Positions 15,591-23,469 of a stretch of 31,732 nucleotides of DNA are shown one piece after another (position 1 is the stretch's first letter; each line of letters begins with the position of its first letter). The DNA lies in the NCBI GenBank assembly GCA_041635755.1, contig JBFKUL010000006.1, positions 1-31,732 of the forward strand, in the 5' to 3' direction. The DNA comes from JBFKUL01 sp041635755 (GTDB taxonomy: Bacteria > Pseudomonadota > Gammaproteobacteria > Burkholderiales > SG8-39). The notes beneath the pieces are model-generated. The model worked only from the letters and a program-made list of their open reading frames with translations, did not search any database and was not told the DNA's origin. A program made the translations under genes and the position numbers.

Positions 15591-16715
15591 ATGGCTCGAA
15601 ACATGGCGAAGGCGCTGCTGGCGTTGGGCGCGCTACTGGTGCTCGGCAACGGGCTTGCATCGGAGACGTTGATCGCCTACTGGAAGGGCGAATGGCCGCG
15701 CACCGATTTCAGCAAGCGAACCGTCAAGCTCGAGGAGATCGAGTCCGGAGGGCCCCCCAAGGACGGTATCCCGCCGATCGATCGGCCGCGCTTTGACTCG
15801 TTGTCGATTGCGGGCAAGTCGCTCGACCCGCGCGAGCCGGTGATCGCGGTCGAGATCGACGGCCGCGCGCGCGCCTATCCGCTATCGATCCTCATCTGGC
15901 ACGAGATCGCGAACGACCGGCTCGGCGAGACACCCATCGCCGTCACCTTCTGCCCGCTTTGCAACGCGTCGATCGTGTTCGATCGGCGCGTCGGCGGCAA
16001 GGAACTCGACTTCGGCACGACCGGCAAGCTGCGCCTCTCGGACCTGGTGATGTACGATCGCCAGACCCAGTCCTGGTGGCAGCAGTTCACCGGCACCGGG
16101 ATCGTCGGCCAGCACGCCGGCACGAGGCTTCGCACGATACCGTCGCAGATCGTCGCGTTCGAGGATTTCAGCGCCGCGTACCCGCAGGGGCAGGTGCTCT
16201 CGCGCGCCACTGGGCATTCAAGGCCCTATGGCAACAATCCCTACCGCGGCTACGATCGCATCGACCAGTCGCCGTTCCTGCTGACCCAGGCGCCGGATGC
16301 GAGGCTGCCTCCCATGGAGCGGGTGATCAACGTCAGCGCCAATGGGGTCCACCGCATCTATCCCTTTGGTGCCTTCGAGCGCGAGCCGGTGATCAATGAC
16401 AGCGTCGCTGGCGATCCGGTGGTGATCCTGTCGAAAGAGGGAACACTCTCGGTGCTCGACACGTCCGAGATTTCCCAGGCGCGGCGCATTCCGTCGGCCA
16501 CTGCATTCTCCCGCCGGCTGGACGGCCGCACGCTGGAATTCGTGGCACGTGGCGGTAAGGTCTTCGACCGGCAGACCGACTCGGAATGGAGCGTACTCGG
16601 TCACGCGGTGGCCGGGCCGCTCGCCGGGCGCAGGCTGGCGCCCTTAGATAGCGGGGTGCACTTCGCGTTCGCCTGGCTTGCCTTCAACCCGAAGACGGAG
16701 ATCTACGGCAAATGA
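15591..16715 (+). CDS. DUF3179 domain-containing secreted protein
   Basis: A 374-residue protein with an N-terminal signal peptide (AKALLALGALLVLGNGLASE) and a long DUF3179 domain. Recognisable family segments are PVIAVEIDGRARAYPLSILIWHEI, then VTFCPLCNASIVFDR with a Cys-x-x-Cys pair, FGTTGKLRLSDLVMYDRQTQSWWQQFTG, and near the C-terminus TDSEWSVLGHAVAGPLAGRRL. The molecular function of the family is not established. ATG 15591 is preferred over the longer open frame because AGGAGGT sits seven bases before it and the signal peptide begins there. It overlaps the DUF1223 gene by four bases, so the two secreted, Cys-x-x-Cys-containing proteins are co-translated. Confidence 0.88.
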   Translation: MARNMAKALLALGALLVLGNGLASETLIAYWKGEWPRTDFSKRTVKLEEIESGGPPKDGIPPIDRPRFDSLSIAGKSLDPREPVIAVEIDGRARAYPLSILIWHEIANDRLGETPIAVTFCPLCNASIVFDRRVGGKELDFGTTGKLRLSDLVMYDRQTQSWWQQFTGTGIVGQHAGTRLRTIPSQIVAFEDFSAAYPQGQVLSRATGHSRPYGNNPYRGYDRIDQSPFLLTQAPDARLPPMERVINVSANGVHRIYPFGAFEREPVINDSVAGDPVVILSKEGTLSVLDTSEISQARRIPSATAFSRRLDGRTLEFVARGGKVFDRQTDSEWSVLGHAVAGPLAGRRLAPLDSGVHFAFAWLAFNPKTEIYGK

Positions 16716-17497
16716 AACGGTACCTTGCGTTCTTCGCGGCGTTGTGGACCCTCGGCATCGCGCCGGAGGCGCGTGCAGGCGCTTGCACGGCCAGTTCCGC
16801 AGAGCGCACGGTAGCATTGGTCGAGCTCTATACCTCCGAGGGCTGCGACAGCTGCCCGCCGGCCGATCGCTGGCTGTCTTCGCTCGGCGCGCGTGGCTAT
16901 GGCCCGGACCGGGTGGTGCCGATCGCGCTGCACGTCGACTACTGGGATTACATCGGCTGGAAGGACCCCTACGCCAAGCGCGAGTTCTCCACCCGCCAGC
17001 GCAATCTGGCCAAGCTGCAGCGCCTGACCTTCGTCTATACGCCGCAGGTGCTGCTTCAAGGGCAGGATTTCCGGCGCTGGGGCAGCGTGGCATTCGACGA
17101 TGCGGTGTCCAAGATCAACGCCAGGCCGGCGCGGGCGACCATCGCACTGGCGCTTTCGGGGCCGGACCAGGACGCAATGGAGGTCGAGGTCGACGCCCGC
17201 TTGCACGAGGCCTCCGGACAGGAAGGTGCGGCGCTCTATCTGGCGGCCTACGAGAACAAGCTCGTCTCGCGGGTCACCGCCGGGGAGAATCATGGCAAGA
17301 CCCTGGCGCACGATTACGTGGTGCTGGAGTGGGTCGGACCGATCGTCTTCGACCGCGGCGGGCGCATCTCCGAAAAGCGCCGCCTGCCACTCCTGCCGAA
17401 GGCGGTTCCCGCGAACTCCGGAGTGGTCGCTTTCGTCCAGAACCGCGCCAGCGGGGAGGTCCTGCAAGCGCTGATGCGCCCGGCCTGCCCCGTTTAG
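16712..17497 (+). CDS. DUF1223 secreted thioredoxin-like protein
   Basis: A 261-residue protein with a signal peptide (KRYLAFFAALWTLGIAPEARAG cut near AGAC). The mature N-terminus has the DUF1223 signature VALVELYTSEGCDSCPPADRWL, a thioredoxin-like fold with a Cys-x-x-Cys motif (CDSC), followed by VVPIALHVDYWDYIGWKDPYA and TPQVLLQGQDFRRW. Members are predicted periplasmic redox-type proteins without an agreed function. The ATGA overlap with the DUF3179 gene argues for a functional pair. No terminator is clear after the stop; the next 100 bases contain GC-rich repeats (CCGGTCGGGGCC and GACCGGGGCC). Confidence 0.9.
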   Translation: MKRYLAFFAALWTLGIAPEARAGACTASSAERTVALVELYTSEGCDSCPPADRWLSSLGARGYGPDRVVPIALHVDYWDYIGWKDPYAKREFSTRQRNLAKLQRLTFVYTPQVLLQGQDFRRWGSVAFDDAVSKINARPARATIALALSGPDQDAMEVEVDARLHEASGQEGAALYLAAYENKLVSRVTAGENHGKTLAHDYVVLEWVGPIVFDRGGRISEKRRLPLLPKAVPANSGVVAFVQNRASGEVLQALMRPACPV

Positions 17498-17548
17498 GGG
17501 TCCGGTCGGGGCCAGAGATCCGGTTTTTCGACCGGGGCCATCCTCGGT

Positions 17549-17554
17549 TATAGT
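17549..17554 (+). promoter_or_regulatory. Possible -10 box for the DGQHR gene
   Basis: TATAGT lies 48 bases before the ATG at 17602 in an otherwise GC-rich 104-base gap. The matching -35 region (TTTCGA / TTCGAC around 17526-17532) is poor, so this is a weak or activator-dependent promoter if real. Confidence 0.3.
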
Positions 17555-17601
17555 CGCCCGGTCCCGCCCCGAACAGGGTGGGCTTCCGGGGAGAAGAGTC
17601 G

Positions 17602-18720
17602 ATGCTTGCCACGCAGATCCGTCAGAAGGACGGGATCTTCTACTTTGTCAGCTACCGCGCACAGGATCTGCTTGCAAAGGTGCGGTTCGTCAGCCGCTTT
17701 TACGGCGAGGGCGAGGAGATCGCCCCCACACGCATTGCCCAGGACGACGACGTCGCGCAGTTCATCTCCAAGATCGAGCGCACGGACCACGCGTTCCAGC
17801 GCGCCCTGTCGCGCGCCAAGGTCAAGCAGCTTAAGAATTTCTATGAGACGGCGGTCACGCAACCGCCGATTCCGGGCACGGTGCTGCTGTTCACCGCGGA
17901 GCGGCTTAATTTCCGGGCAAGCGGTGACGGCGTGGGACATCTCTCGGATCCGTCCTCCAAGTTCCTGATCGTCGACGGCCAGCACCGGCTGGCCGCGCTG
18001 CATTTCTATCTACAGGAGCGCCCGCAGGATGCCGCCACGATCAGCGTGCCGTGCATCATCTTCGACGGGCGCAGCGAGGATTTTGCGACTGAGATGTTCG
18101 TCATCATCAACTCGACGCCGACGCGCATCAACAAGAGCCACCTCGTGGATCTGTACGAGCACGTTTCCTGGGCGGCGCCGGACCGCAAGTTCGCCGCGCG
18201 GTTGGTCGAGAAGCTCTACCGCGAGGCTGACAGCCCGCTGCGGTATCGCATCAACCGACTCGGCGGGCGCAGCCAGCGCGACAAGTGGATCCTGCAGGCG
18301 GAGCTGTTCAACGAGCTGCACCGTTGGGTGCGCGCCCGCTGGAGAAGCATCCAGGTCTCGGGCGGCAGCGCCAAGCAGGTCGATCGTTACTACGCCATGG
18401 TGCGCGACTTCCTCAAGGCAGCGCGCAGCGCCTTCAGCGATGCCTGGGGCAAAGACGGCTCGATGGTGACGCGTCCGGTGACGATCAAGGCGATGATCCG
18501 CGTGTGCGCCGACCTTGCGCGCGAGGACGGCGAGCCCGACGAAGGGCGCCTGCAGCGCTGGGAGGCTCGGCTTGCGCCATGGGCCGAGCGCGTGCGCGAG
18601 TTCCGCGACGAGGGTTTCTACGAGCGCTTCCCGGCCAAGGGCGAGGTCGAGCGGGTGGCGCGCGTCCACCGCGAGCTGGCGCGCAGCGCCAAGATCGAGC
18701 TCGCGCGCACCAAGGAGTGA
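17602..18720 (+). CDS. Orphan DGQHR-motif protein (DndB-like)
   Basis: A 372-residue protein with the defining motif D125-G-Q-H-R129 inside KFLIVDGQHRLAALHFYL, preceded by a beta-rich domain (PIPGTVLLFTAERLNF) and followed by the second conserved segment EMFVIINSTPTRINKSHLVDLY. This is the DGQHR / DndB-type family, related to the ParB-like DGQ(Q/H)R fold of DUF262. Characterised members include DndB, the regulator of DNA phosphorothioation operons, and DpdB of 7-deazaguanine DNA modification. No dnd or dpd partner gene is in the window, so the gene is an orphan. The C-terminal ~170 residues are helical and charged. ATG 17602 is preferred over an open frame eight codons longer; GGGGAGAAGAG precedes it. 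Function unknown. Confidence 0.8.
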   Translation: MLATQIRQKDGIFYFVSYRAQDLLAKVRFVSRFYGEGEEIAPTRIAQDDDVAQFISKIERTDHAFQRALSRAKVKQLKNFYETAVTQPPIPGTVLLFTAERLNFRASGDGVGHLSDPSSKFLIVDGQHRLAALHFYLQERPQDAATISVPCIIFDGRSEDFATEMFVIINSTPTRINKSHLVDLYEHVSWAAPDRKFAARLVEKLYREADSPLRYRINRLGGRSQRDKWILQAELFNELHRWVRARWRSIQVSGGSAKQVDRYYAMVRDFLKAARSAFSDAWGKDGSMVTRPVTIKAMIRVCADLAREDGEPDEGRLQRWEARLAPWAERVREFRDEGFYERFPAKGEVERVARVHRELARSAKIELARTKE

Positions 18721-18730
18721 GCGCCGCGAC

Positions 18731-19900
18731 CTAGTTGGCGAGCCGGTCGATCTCGGCCGCCGGGTAGCCGAGCTCGGCGAGAATGGCGCGGGTGTGCGCG
18801 CCGACGGCCGGAATCGGGTCCATTCTCGGCTCCATACCGTCGATGTTGAACGGCGGCGCCAGCGCGTCGAGCTCGCCCGCAGGAGAGCCGATCTTGCGCC
18901 AGCGCTTGCGCGCCGCGAGTTGCGGGTGCGTCCAGAATTCCTGCATCGAGTTCAGGCGCGCGTTGGCAATGTCGGCCGCTTCAAGACGCTCGACGACTTG
19001 CGCGGCTGATAGCCTCGCGAACACCTGTTCGATGCACCCGTGCATTGCATCGCGATGCTGGGCGCGCGCCGGCCCAGTGGCGAAGCGCGGATCGCGCGCG
19101 AGTTCGGGTTGGCGGAGCACGGCTTCGCAGAAGCGCACGAACTCCCGCTCGTTCTGGATGCTCAGGAACACTGTGCCGCCGTCGCCGGCTCGAAACGGTC
19201 CGTAGGGGACGATGGTCGCGTGGTAGGCGCCCGAGCGCGCCGGGGGGGTTCCGCCATAGGCGCTGTAGTAGGCGGGAAAGCCCATCCATTCACCGAGCGA
19301 TTCGAACATCGTGATGTCGAGCGTCGCTCCCACCCCTTCTCGCTCTCGCCGCAGCAGCGCCGCAAGAATCGAGGAGTACGCATACATGCCCGCAGCGATA
19401 TCGGCCACCGGGATGCCGGCCTTGGCGGGCGCCTCGGGGGACCCGGTCACGGACAGCAGCGCCGCTTCGCATTGCACGAGCAGGTCATAAGCCTTTTTCT
19501 GGGCATACGGCCCGGCGGGACCATAGCCCGAAATGCCGCACCAGATGAGGCGTGGGTGCTTTCGCCGCAACTCGATTGCGCCCAGGCCGAGGCGCTCCGC
19601 CGCGCCTGGCGCGAGATTCTGCACGAACACGTCAGCGCGCTCGAGCAAGCGCGCGAGCACGTCCTTTGCTTCCGTACGTTTCACATCGAGCGCAAGGCTT
19701 TCCTTGGAGCGGTTGGTCCAGACGAAGTGCGAGGACAATCCCTTGACGGTCTGGTCGTAACTCCGCGCCGCGTCGCCCGTGCCCGGACGCTCGATCTTGA
19801 TTACGCGCGCGCCCAGTTCGGCGAGCTGGCGCGTGCAGAACGGGCCGGCGATCACCTGCTCGAGCGCGACCACCGTGATGCCGTCGAGCGGCCGCTTCAT
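18731..19900 (-). CDS. CaiB/BaiF family (class III) CoA-transferase
   Basis: A 389-residue family III CoA-transferase, which moves CoA between organic acids via a glutamyl or aspartyl intermediate. The N-terminus LDGITVVALEQVIAGPFCTRQLAELGARVIKIERPGTGD is the classic start, and the catalytic Asp is D167 in IPVADIAAGMYAYSSILAALL. Full length. Its ATG overlaps the stop of the hydratase gene by four bases, so both are translated from one message. It converges closely (11 bases) with the DGQHR gene. The acyl substrate is unknown; pairing with a 2-oxo-acid hydratase suggests catabolism of an aromatic or dicarboxylic compound. Confidence 0.93.
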   Translation of the reverse strand: MKRPLDGITVVALEQVIAGPFCTRQLAELGARVIKIERPGTGDAARSYDQTVKGLSSHFVWTNRSKESLALDVKRTEAKDVLARLLERADVFVQNLAPGAAERLGLGAIELRRKHPRLIWCGISGYGPAGPYAQKKAYDLLVQCEAALLSVTGSPEAPAKAGIPVADIAAGMYAYSSILAALLRREREGVGATLDITMFESLGEWMGFPAYYSAYGGTPPARSGAYHATIVPYGPFRAGDGGTVFLSIQNEREFVRFCEAVLRQPELARDPRFATGPARAQHRDAMHGCIEQVFARLSAAQVVERLEAADIANARLNSMQEFWTHPQLAARKRWRKIGSPAGELDALAPPFNIDGMEPRMDPIPAVGAHTRAILAELGYPAAEIDRLAN

Positions 19901-20709
19901 GCGAACGAAACCTCGAGGCCGTCCAGCGGCAGGCCGCGGAACGAAGTGCTCCAGTGCTCGCCGGGCGCCACGGGGTGGGCGTCGGTCAGCGTGCCGGTCG
20001 AGATGAGCTCACCCGCGGCGAGCGCAGGCGCGTCGGGCTGTTTCGCGAGCACCTCGACGAGGAAGGCGAGCGCGTTGAGCGGGCCGTCCAGCACGTTCGC
20101 GCCGACGCCGCGGTCGATCTCGAGGCCCGCTTTGCACAGCGAGACTTCGAGCGCCTGTAGTTTGGCGGCAAGCCCCGGAAGCTCGGTCACCGGGCGCGGC
20201 GTACCGACGACGAGCCGGCCGTGCAGGCCATTGTCAGCGGTGCAGTCGGAGATCTTGAGCTTCCAGGCCGGGTGGTGGCATTGGACGATCTCGATCGAAT
20301 GAGCGACCCATTCGATCGCGGCAAGAAGTTGATCAGGATCTTTCGTGCGTGGCGGCGAAGCCTTGAGGCGAAAGCAAATCTCGGGTTCGATGCGGGGCTG
20401 CGCCAACCCCGCAAGCGGCAGCGTGATCGGCCGCCCCTCGGCAAAGCGCACCGTACGGTCGTACACGAAGCCCCACATCGGCTCGAACACGCCGTAGCGC
20501 GGCCAGAGGGTGCGGTTGGTGAAGCCGATCTTGCGTCCGACCGGGCTCCAGCCGAGCGTCACGCGGTGCGCGTGCAGCTGCCGGGCGGCACGGTAGCCGT
20601 CGTCCGGGGTCAGGTCGGGGTAGCGCTCGCTGAAGGCGGGCACCTCGCGCGGCACCTCGTGCAGCGCGACGAGTTCTCGGGCGAGCGAAGCAGCGGCGTC
20701 CGGAGTCAT
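19897..20709 (-). CDS. 2-keto-4-pentenoate hydratase / fumarylacetoacetate hydrolase-type protein
   Basis: A 270-residue enzyme of the MhpD-like hydratase branch of the FAH superfamily, which adds water to 2-oxo-4-enoates in meta-cleavage pathways. Motifs: GWSPVGRKIGFTNRT, the metal-binding QPRIEPEICFRL, and LAAGELISTGTLTDAHPVAPGEHW near the C-terminus. The open frame extends 31 codons upstream, but ATG 20709 (MTPDAAASLARELVALH) gives the normal family length. It is the first gene of a two-gene operon with the CoA-transferase. A TAGAAT -10 lies 26-31 bases before the start. Confidence 0.88.
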   Translation of the reverse strand: MTPDAAASLARELVALHEVPREVPAFSERYPDLTPDDGYRAARQLHAHRVTLGWSPVGRKIGFTNRTLWPRYGVFEPMWGFVYDRTVRFAEGRPITLPLAGLAQPRIEPEICFRLKASPPRTKDPDQLLAAIEWVAHSIEIVQCHHPAWKLKISDCTADNGLHGRLVVGTPRPVTELPGLAAKLQALEVSLCKAGLEIDRGVGANVLDGPLNALAFLVEVLAKQPDAPALAAGELISTGTLTDAHPVAPGEHWSTSFRGLPLDGLEVSFA

Positions 20710-20734
20710 GCTCTCGTCGGTCTGGGGTCGGTCG

Positions 20735-20740
20735 ATTCTA
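20735..20740 (-). promoter_or_regulatory. -10 box candidate for the hydratase operon
   Basis: TAGAAT on the minus strand, five of six to consensus, about 26 bases before the hydratase ATG. No recognisable -35 at 16-18 bases upstream. The 91-base region also drives the divergent VOC gene. Confidence 0.35.
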
Positions 20741-20800
20741 ACCTGTCGGCCCGCCGCGCCTGCAGTCGCCGCGCGCCGTTTCACGTGCGAGAATGCGCCC

Positions 20801-21190
20801 ATGCCGTCAATCGCGATGAATCATTTCACCATCCTTACCGACGACCTGGATGCGACGGTGGCGTTCTACGGCGAGTATCTGCGGCTCAAGCCCGGTGCGC
20901 GCCCGCCGTTCAAGTTTCCCGGCGCGTGGCTCTACGCCGACGGCGGCCAAGAGGCGATCGTGCACGTCATTGCCGGGCGCGAACGCAAGGAGCTGGTGCG
21001 AGGCGTGATCGACCACGTAGCGTTCACCAGCGAGGGGCTCGCCGATACCGTGAGCAGGCTCAAGGCGCGCGGCGTGCCTTACGAGCTGCGTCGGCTGCCG
21101 GATTATGGTACCTGGCAGCTTTTCTTTCACGATCCGAACGGCGCCAAGGTCGAGATCGACTACGATCCGGGCGAGCCGGCGCCGGGCTGA
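20801..21190 (+). CDS. VOC (glyoxalase/bleomycin resistance) family protein
   Basis: A 129-residue vicinal-oxygen-chelate protein made of two beta-alpha-beta-beta-beta modules. Putative metal ligands are His in MNHFTILTDDLD, His in GVIDHVAFTSEG and Glu in GAKVEIDYDPGE. Families with this fold include glyoxalases, ring-cleavage dioxygenases and resistance proteins; the specific reaction is not evident. The open frame begins further upstream, but ATG 20801 or 20816 (MNHF) fits the family. It is divergent from the hydratase operon, which may point to a related pathway (inference), and it is followed by a tightly coupled small membrane protein. Confidence 0.88.
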   Translation: MPSIAMNHFTILTDDLDATVAFYGEYLRLKPGARPPFKFPGAWLYADGGQEAIVHVIAGRERKELVRGVIDHVAFTSEGLADTVSRLKARGVPYELRRLPDYGTWQLFFHDPNGAKVEIDYDPGEPAPG

Positions 21191-21195
21191 GGGCG

Positions 21196-21465
21196 GTGGA
21201 GCTGCTGCAGCGCATCGTCGGCGTCGTCCTCGGCATCCTGCTGTTCGTCGCCGCGTTCGTCTTCGCGTCGTTCCTGCTCGCCGCGGTGGTCGCGTTCGCG
21301 CTGGTGATCTGGGGCTGGCTGTGGTGGCGCACGCGCAAACTGCGACGGGATCTGGAGCGCGAAGGCAACGTGGTGATCGACGGCGAGTACCGCATCGAAC
21401 GCGAGATCCGGGGCGAGCAGCTCGACGAGCGGTCGCCGCGCTCCGACCCGGACCGCGGCGGCTAA
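21196..21465 (+). CDS. Small membrane protein, unknown function
   Basis: An 89-residue protein starting at GTG 21196, five bases after the VOC stop codon (TGA GGGCG GTG), a spacing typical of translational coupling. It has one or two hydrophobic helices in a row (IVGVVLGILLFVAAFVFASF, then LLAAVVAFALVIWGWLWW), followed by a basic patch TRKLRRDLEREG and an acidic/basic soluble tail. The basic patch after the Trp-rich end of the helix suggests a cytoplasmic C-terminus. I do not recognise a family. The frame continues upstream without a stop in the VOC gene, but coding character begins at this GTG. It converges with the TRAP permease gene, three bases apart. Confidence 0.6.
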   Translation: MELLQRIVGVVLGILLFVAAFVFASFLLAAVVAFALVIWGWLWWRTRKLRRDLEREGNVVIDGEYRIEREIRGEQLDERSPRSDPDRGG

Positions 21466-21468
21466 GTG

Positions 21469-23406
21469 CTACGCCGAGCGCGTAGACCCAGCTTCGCTTA
21501 GGCGGCGCCGCGCCACGAACTGCACCGCGACCACCACGGCGAGCAGGCTGAGACCCGCGCCATCAGTGAACAGTCCCGGCTTGATCAAGAACATCGCCGA
21601 AGCGAACAGCATCACGCGCTGCCACATCGGCAAGAACGCAAGCAGCCATCCGTGCAAGCTCGAGGCGAGGCAGACGACGCCGACGATGGCGGTCGCCACG
21701 GCGAGCACCACCAGATGCCATTGCGCACCCCAATCCTGCACCACGAGCAGCAGCATCGGCTCGTAGACGAACATGAACGGCACGATGTAAGCGGGCGCCG
21801 CGGCGCGCATGGCGGCGAAGCCCGAAGCCCACATGTTTGCCTTGGCGAGCCCTGCCGCTGCGAACACAGCGAGCGCCACCGGCGGCGTAATCGCCGATAG
21901 GATGGCGAAGTAGAAGGCGAACATGTGCGCCGCCGGCGTCATGGAGGCCTTGCACTCCTGGGTGACTGGCTCGGGACAGCCCGACACGGCAAGCTTGATC
22001 ACCGCGGGCACCAGCAGCGCCACCATCATGATGTAGGCGGGCGTGGTCGGCATGCCCATGCCGAGAATGATGCCCGCCATGGCGGTGAGAATCAGCGCAA
22101 GGATGAGTTGATCCTGCGCCAGCGCCACCACCATTTGTGTGAAGACGATGCCGAGGCCGGTGATGGTGACGCACGCAATGACGATGCCAGCGCAGGCACA
22201 GGCCATGGCCACGGCCAAGGCGTTGCGCGCCCCCTCGTCGAGCGCCTCGATCACGGTCTTCCAGTGGATGCCGGTACGCGTTGACGCCCGCATCAGGGCG
22301 ATCGGCAGGCAGGAAATCGCCGCGACGAGCGCGCACAGGGGCGCCGAGTAGCCAAGCAGCAAACCAAACAGGATGATGAGGATCGGGATGAACAGATGGC
22401 CGCGTTGCAGCATGACGTAGCCGAAGAGCGGCAATTCGGATCGCGGCACGCCTGCAAGCTTGTAGCGCTTGGCCTCGAAATGCACCGCGAAGAACACCGC
22501 GACGTAGTAAAGCAGCGCTGGCACCAGCGCCCACAACGCCACCCGCGCATAGGGCACCGCAAGGAACTCGGCCATGACGAAGGCGGCGGCGCCCATGATC
22601 GGCGGCATGATCTGACCGCCGGTGGAGGCTACCGACTCTACGGCCGCCGCAAAGGGTGGCCGGAAGCCCGTGCGTTTCATGAGCGGAATGGTGATCGGGC
22701 CGTCCACCATGACGTTCGCGACCGCGCTGCCAGAGACGGTGCCGAAGAGGCTCGAGCTCACCACCGCGACCTTGCCAGGGCCACCGGCGTAGCGCCCGGT
22801 GATCGACATGGCGAAATCCATGAACAGCTGACCCGTGCCGCTCTTTTCCATGAACGCGCCGAACAGCACGAACAGCATCACGTACGACGCCGAAACCCCC
22901 AAGGTCTGCCCGAAGATGCCTTCGGTGGAGAGGTAGACCTGTTCCATCAATACTGGCAGTTTGACCTGCGTGTTCAGGGCATAGGCGAGAAAACAGATCG
23001 CCGTGATCGGCAACGCCCAGCCAATGACGCGGCGCGTCGCCTCGAGCACGACGATCACGGAAACCACCGCGTAGAACTTGTCCCACGCGGTGAGCTCGTC
23101 GATGTAGATGATGCGGTTGGTGTAGTACTGGTAGTTGAGGAAGATGTGCAGCACCACGCCCCAGCCGCCGATCAGTAGCAGCAGATCAAGCGCGCGCCAG
23201 CCGAGCGCACCGTCCTTGCGGAACGGAAACAGGATGAACACCAGGGTGAGCGCGAACAGCAGGTGCGTGCCACGGAAGATCAGCGCCTCGGGCGGCCCGA
23301 AGCCGGCGACGTACATGTGGTAGAGCGACATCGCCACGGCGATGGCGAGCGCGATCCAGCGTAGCGCCGCCGCCGCCGGTGTGGTGGCTGCCTTTTCCTC
23401 GGCCAT
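21469..23406 (-). CDS. TRAP transporter fused permease (DctQ-DctM type)
   Basis: A 645-residue integral membrane protein in which the small 4-helix subunit (about residues 1-150) is fused to the large 12-helix subunit, the form that accompanies TAXI binding proteins. Typical large-subunit segments are ESVASTGGQIMPPIMGAAAF, the GMPTTPAYIMMVALLVPA loop, and AFYFAILSAITPPVALAVFAAAGLA. It uses an ion gradient, usually sodium, to import organic acids such as dicarboxylates or amino acids; the substrate is not known here. It is downstream of its binding-protein gene, with a 63-base gap that holds competing hairpins. The ribosome site CGGGGAAA lies within one of those hairpins. Confidence 0.93.
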   Translation of the reverse strand: MAEEKAATTPAAAALRWIALAIAVAMSLYHMYVAGFGPPEALIFRGTHLLFALTLVFILFPFRKDGALGWRALDLLLLIGGWGVVLHIFLNYQYYTNRIIYIDELTAWDKFYAVVSVIVVLEATRRVIGWALPITAICFLAYALNTQVKLPVLMEQVYLSTEGIFGQTLGVSASYVMLFVLFGAFMEKSGTGQLFMDFAMSITGRYAGGPGKVAVVSSSLFGTVSGSAVANVMVDGPITIPLMKRTGFRPPFAAAVESVASTGGQIMPPIMGAAAFVMAEFLAVPYARVALWALVPALLYYVAVFFAVHFEAKRYKLAGVPRSELPLFGYVMLQRGHLFIPILIILFGLLLGYSAPLCALVAAISCLPIALMRASTRTGIHWKTVIEALDEGARNALAVAMACACAGIVIACVTITGLGIVFTQMVVALAQDQLILALILTAMAGIILGMGMPTTPAYIMMVALLVPAVIKLAVSGCPEPVTQECKASMTPAAHMFAFYFAILSAITPPVALAVFAAAGLAKANMWASGFAAMRAAAPAYIVPFMFVYEPMLLLVVQDWGAQWHLVVLAVATAIVGVVCLASSLHGWLLAFLPMWQRVMLFASAMFLIKPGLFTDGAGLSLLAVVVAVQFVARRRLSEAGSTRSA

Positions 23407-23412
23407 GCGTTT

Positions 23413-23447
23413 CCCCGATGTGAAACGGGGCGGCTGTGCCGCCCCGT
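23413..23447 (-). promoter_or_regulatory. Overlapping, mutually exclusive hairpins between TRAP binding protein and permease genes
   Basis: Hairpin A is a perfect 10-bp stem, ACGGGGCGGC / GCCGCCCCGT with a TGT loop (23425-23447). Hairpin B pairs CCCCG (23413-23417) with CGGGG (23426-23430). The two share 23426-23430, so only one can form. Hairpin B covers the permease Shine-Dalgarno (CGGGGAAA on the minus strand), so A would free it. A is also a plausible 3' stabiliser or attenuator giving more binding protein than permease. The pairing is visible; the role is inference. Confidence 0.5.
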
Positions 23448-23469
23448 CCGCATTACGCTCGGGAGGGCG

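Noticed and set aside
17500..17601. A dnd-type or restriction gene fragment near the DGQHR gene
   Set aside because: The gap contains only GC-rich repeats and a weak -10; no coding remnant is seen, and both neighbours are intact.
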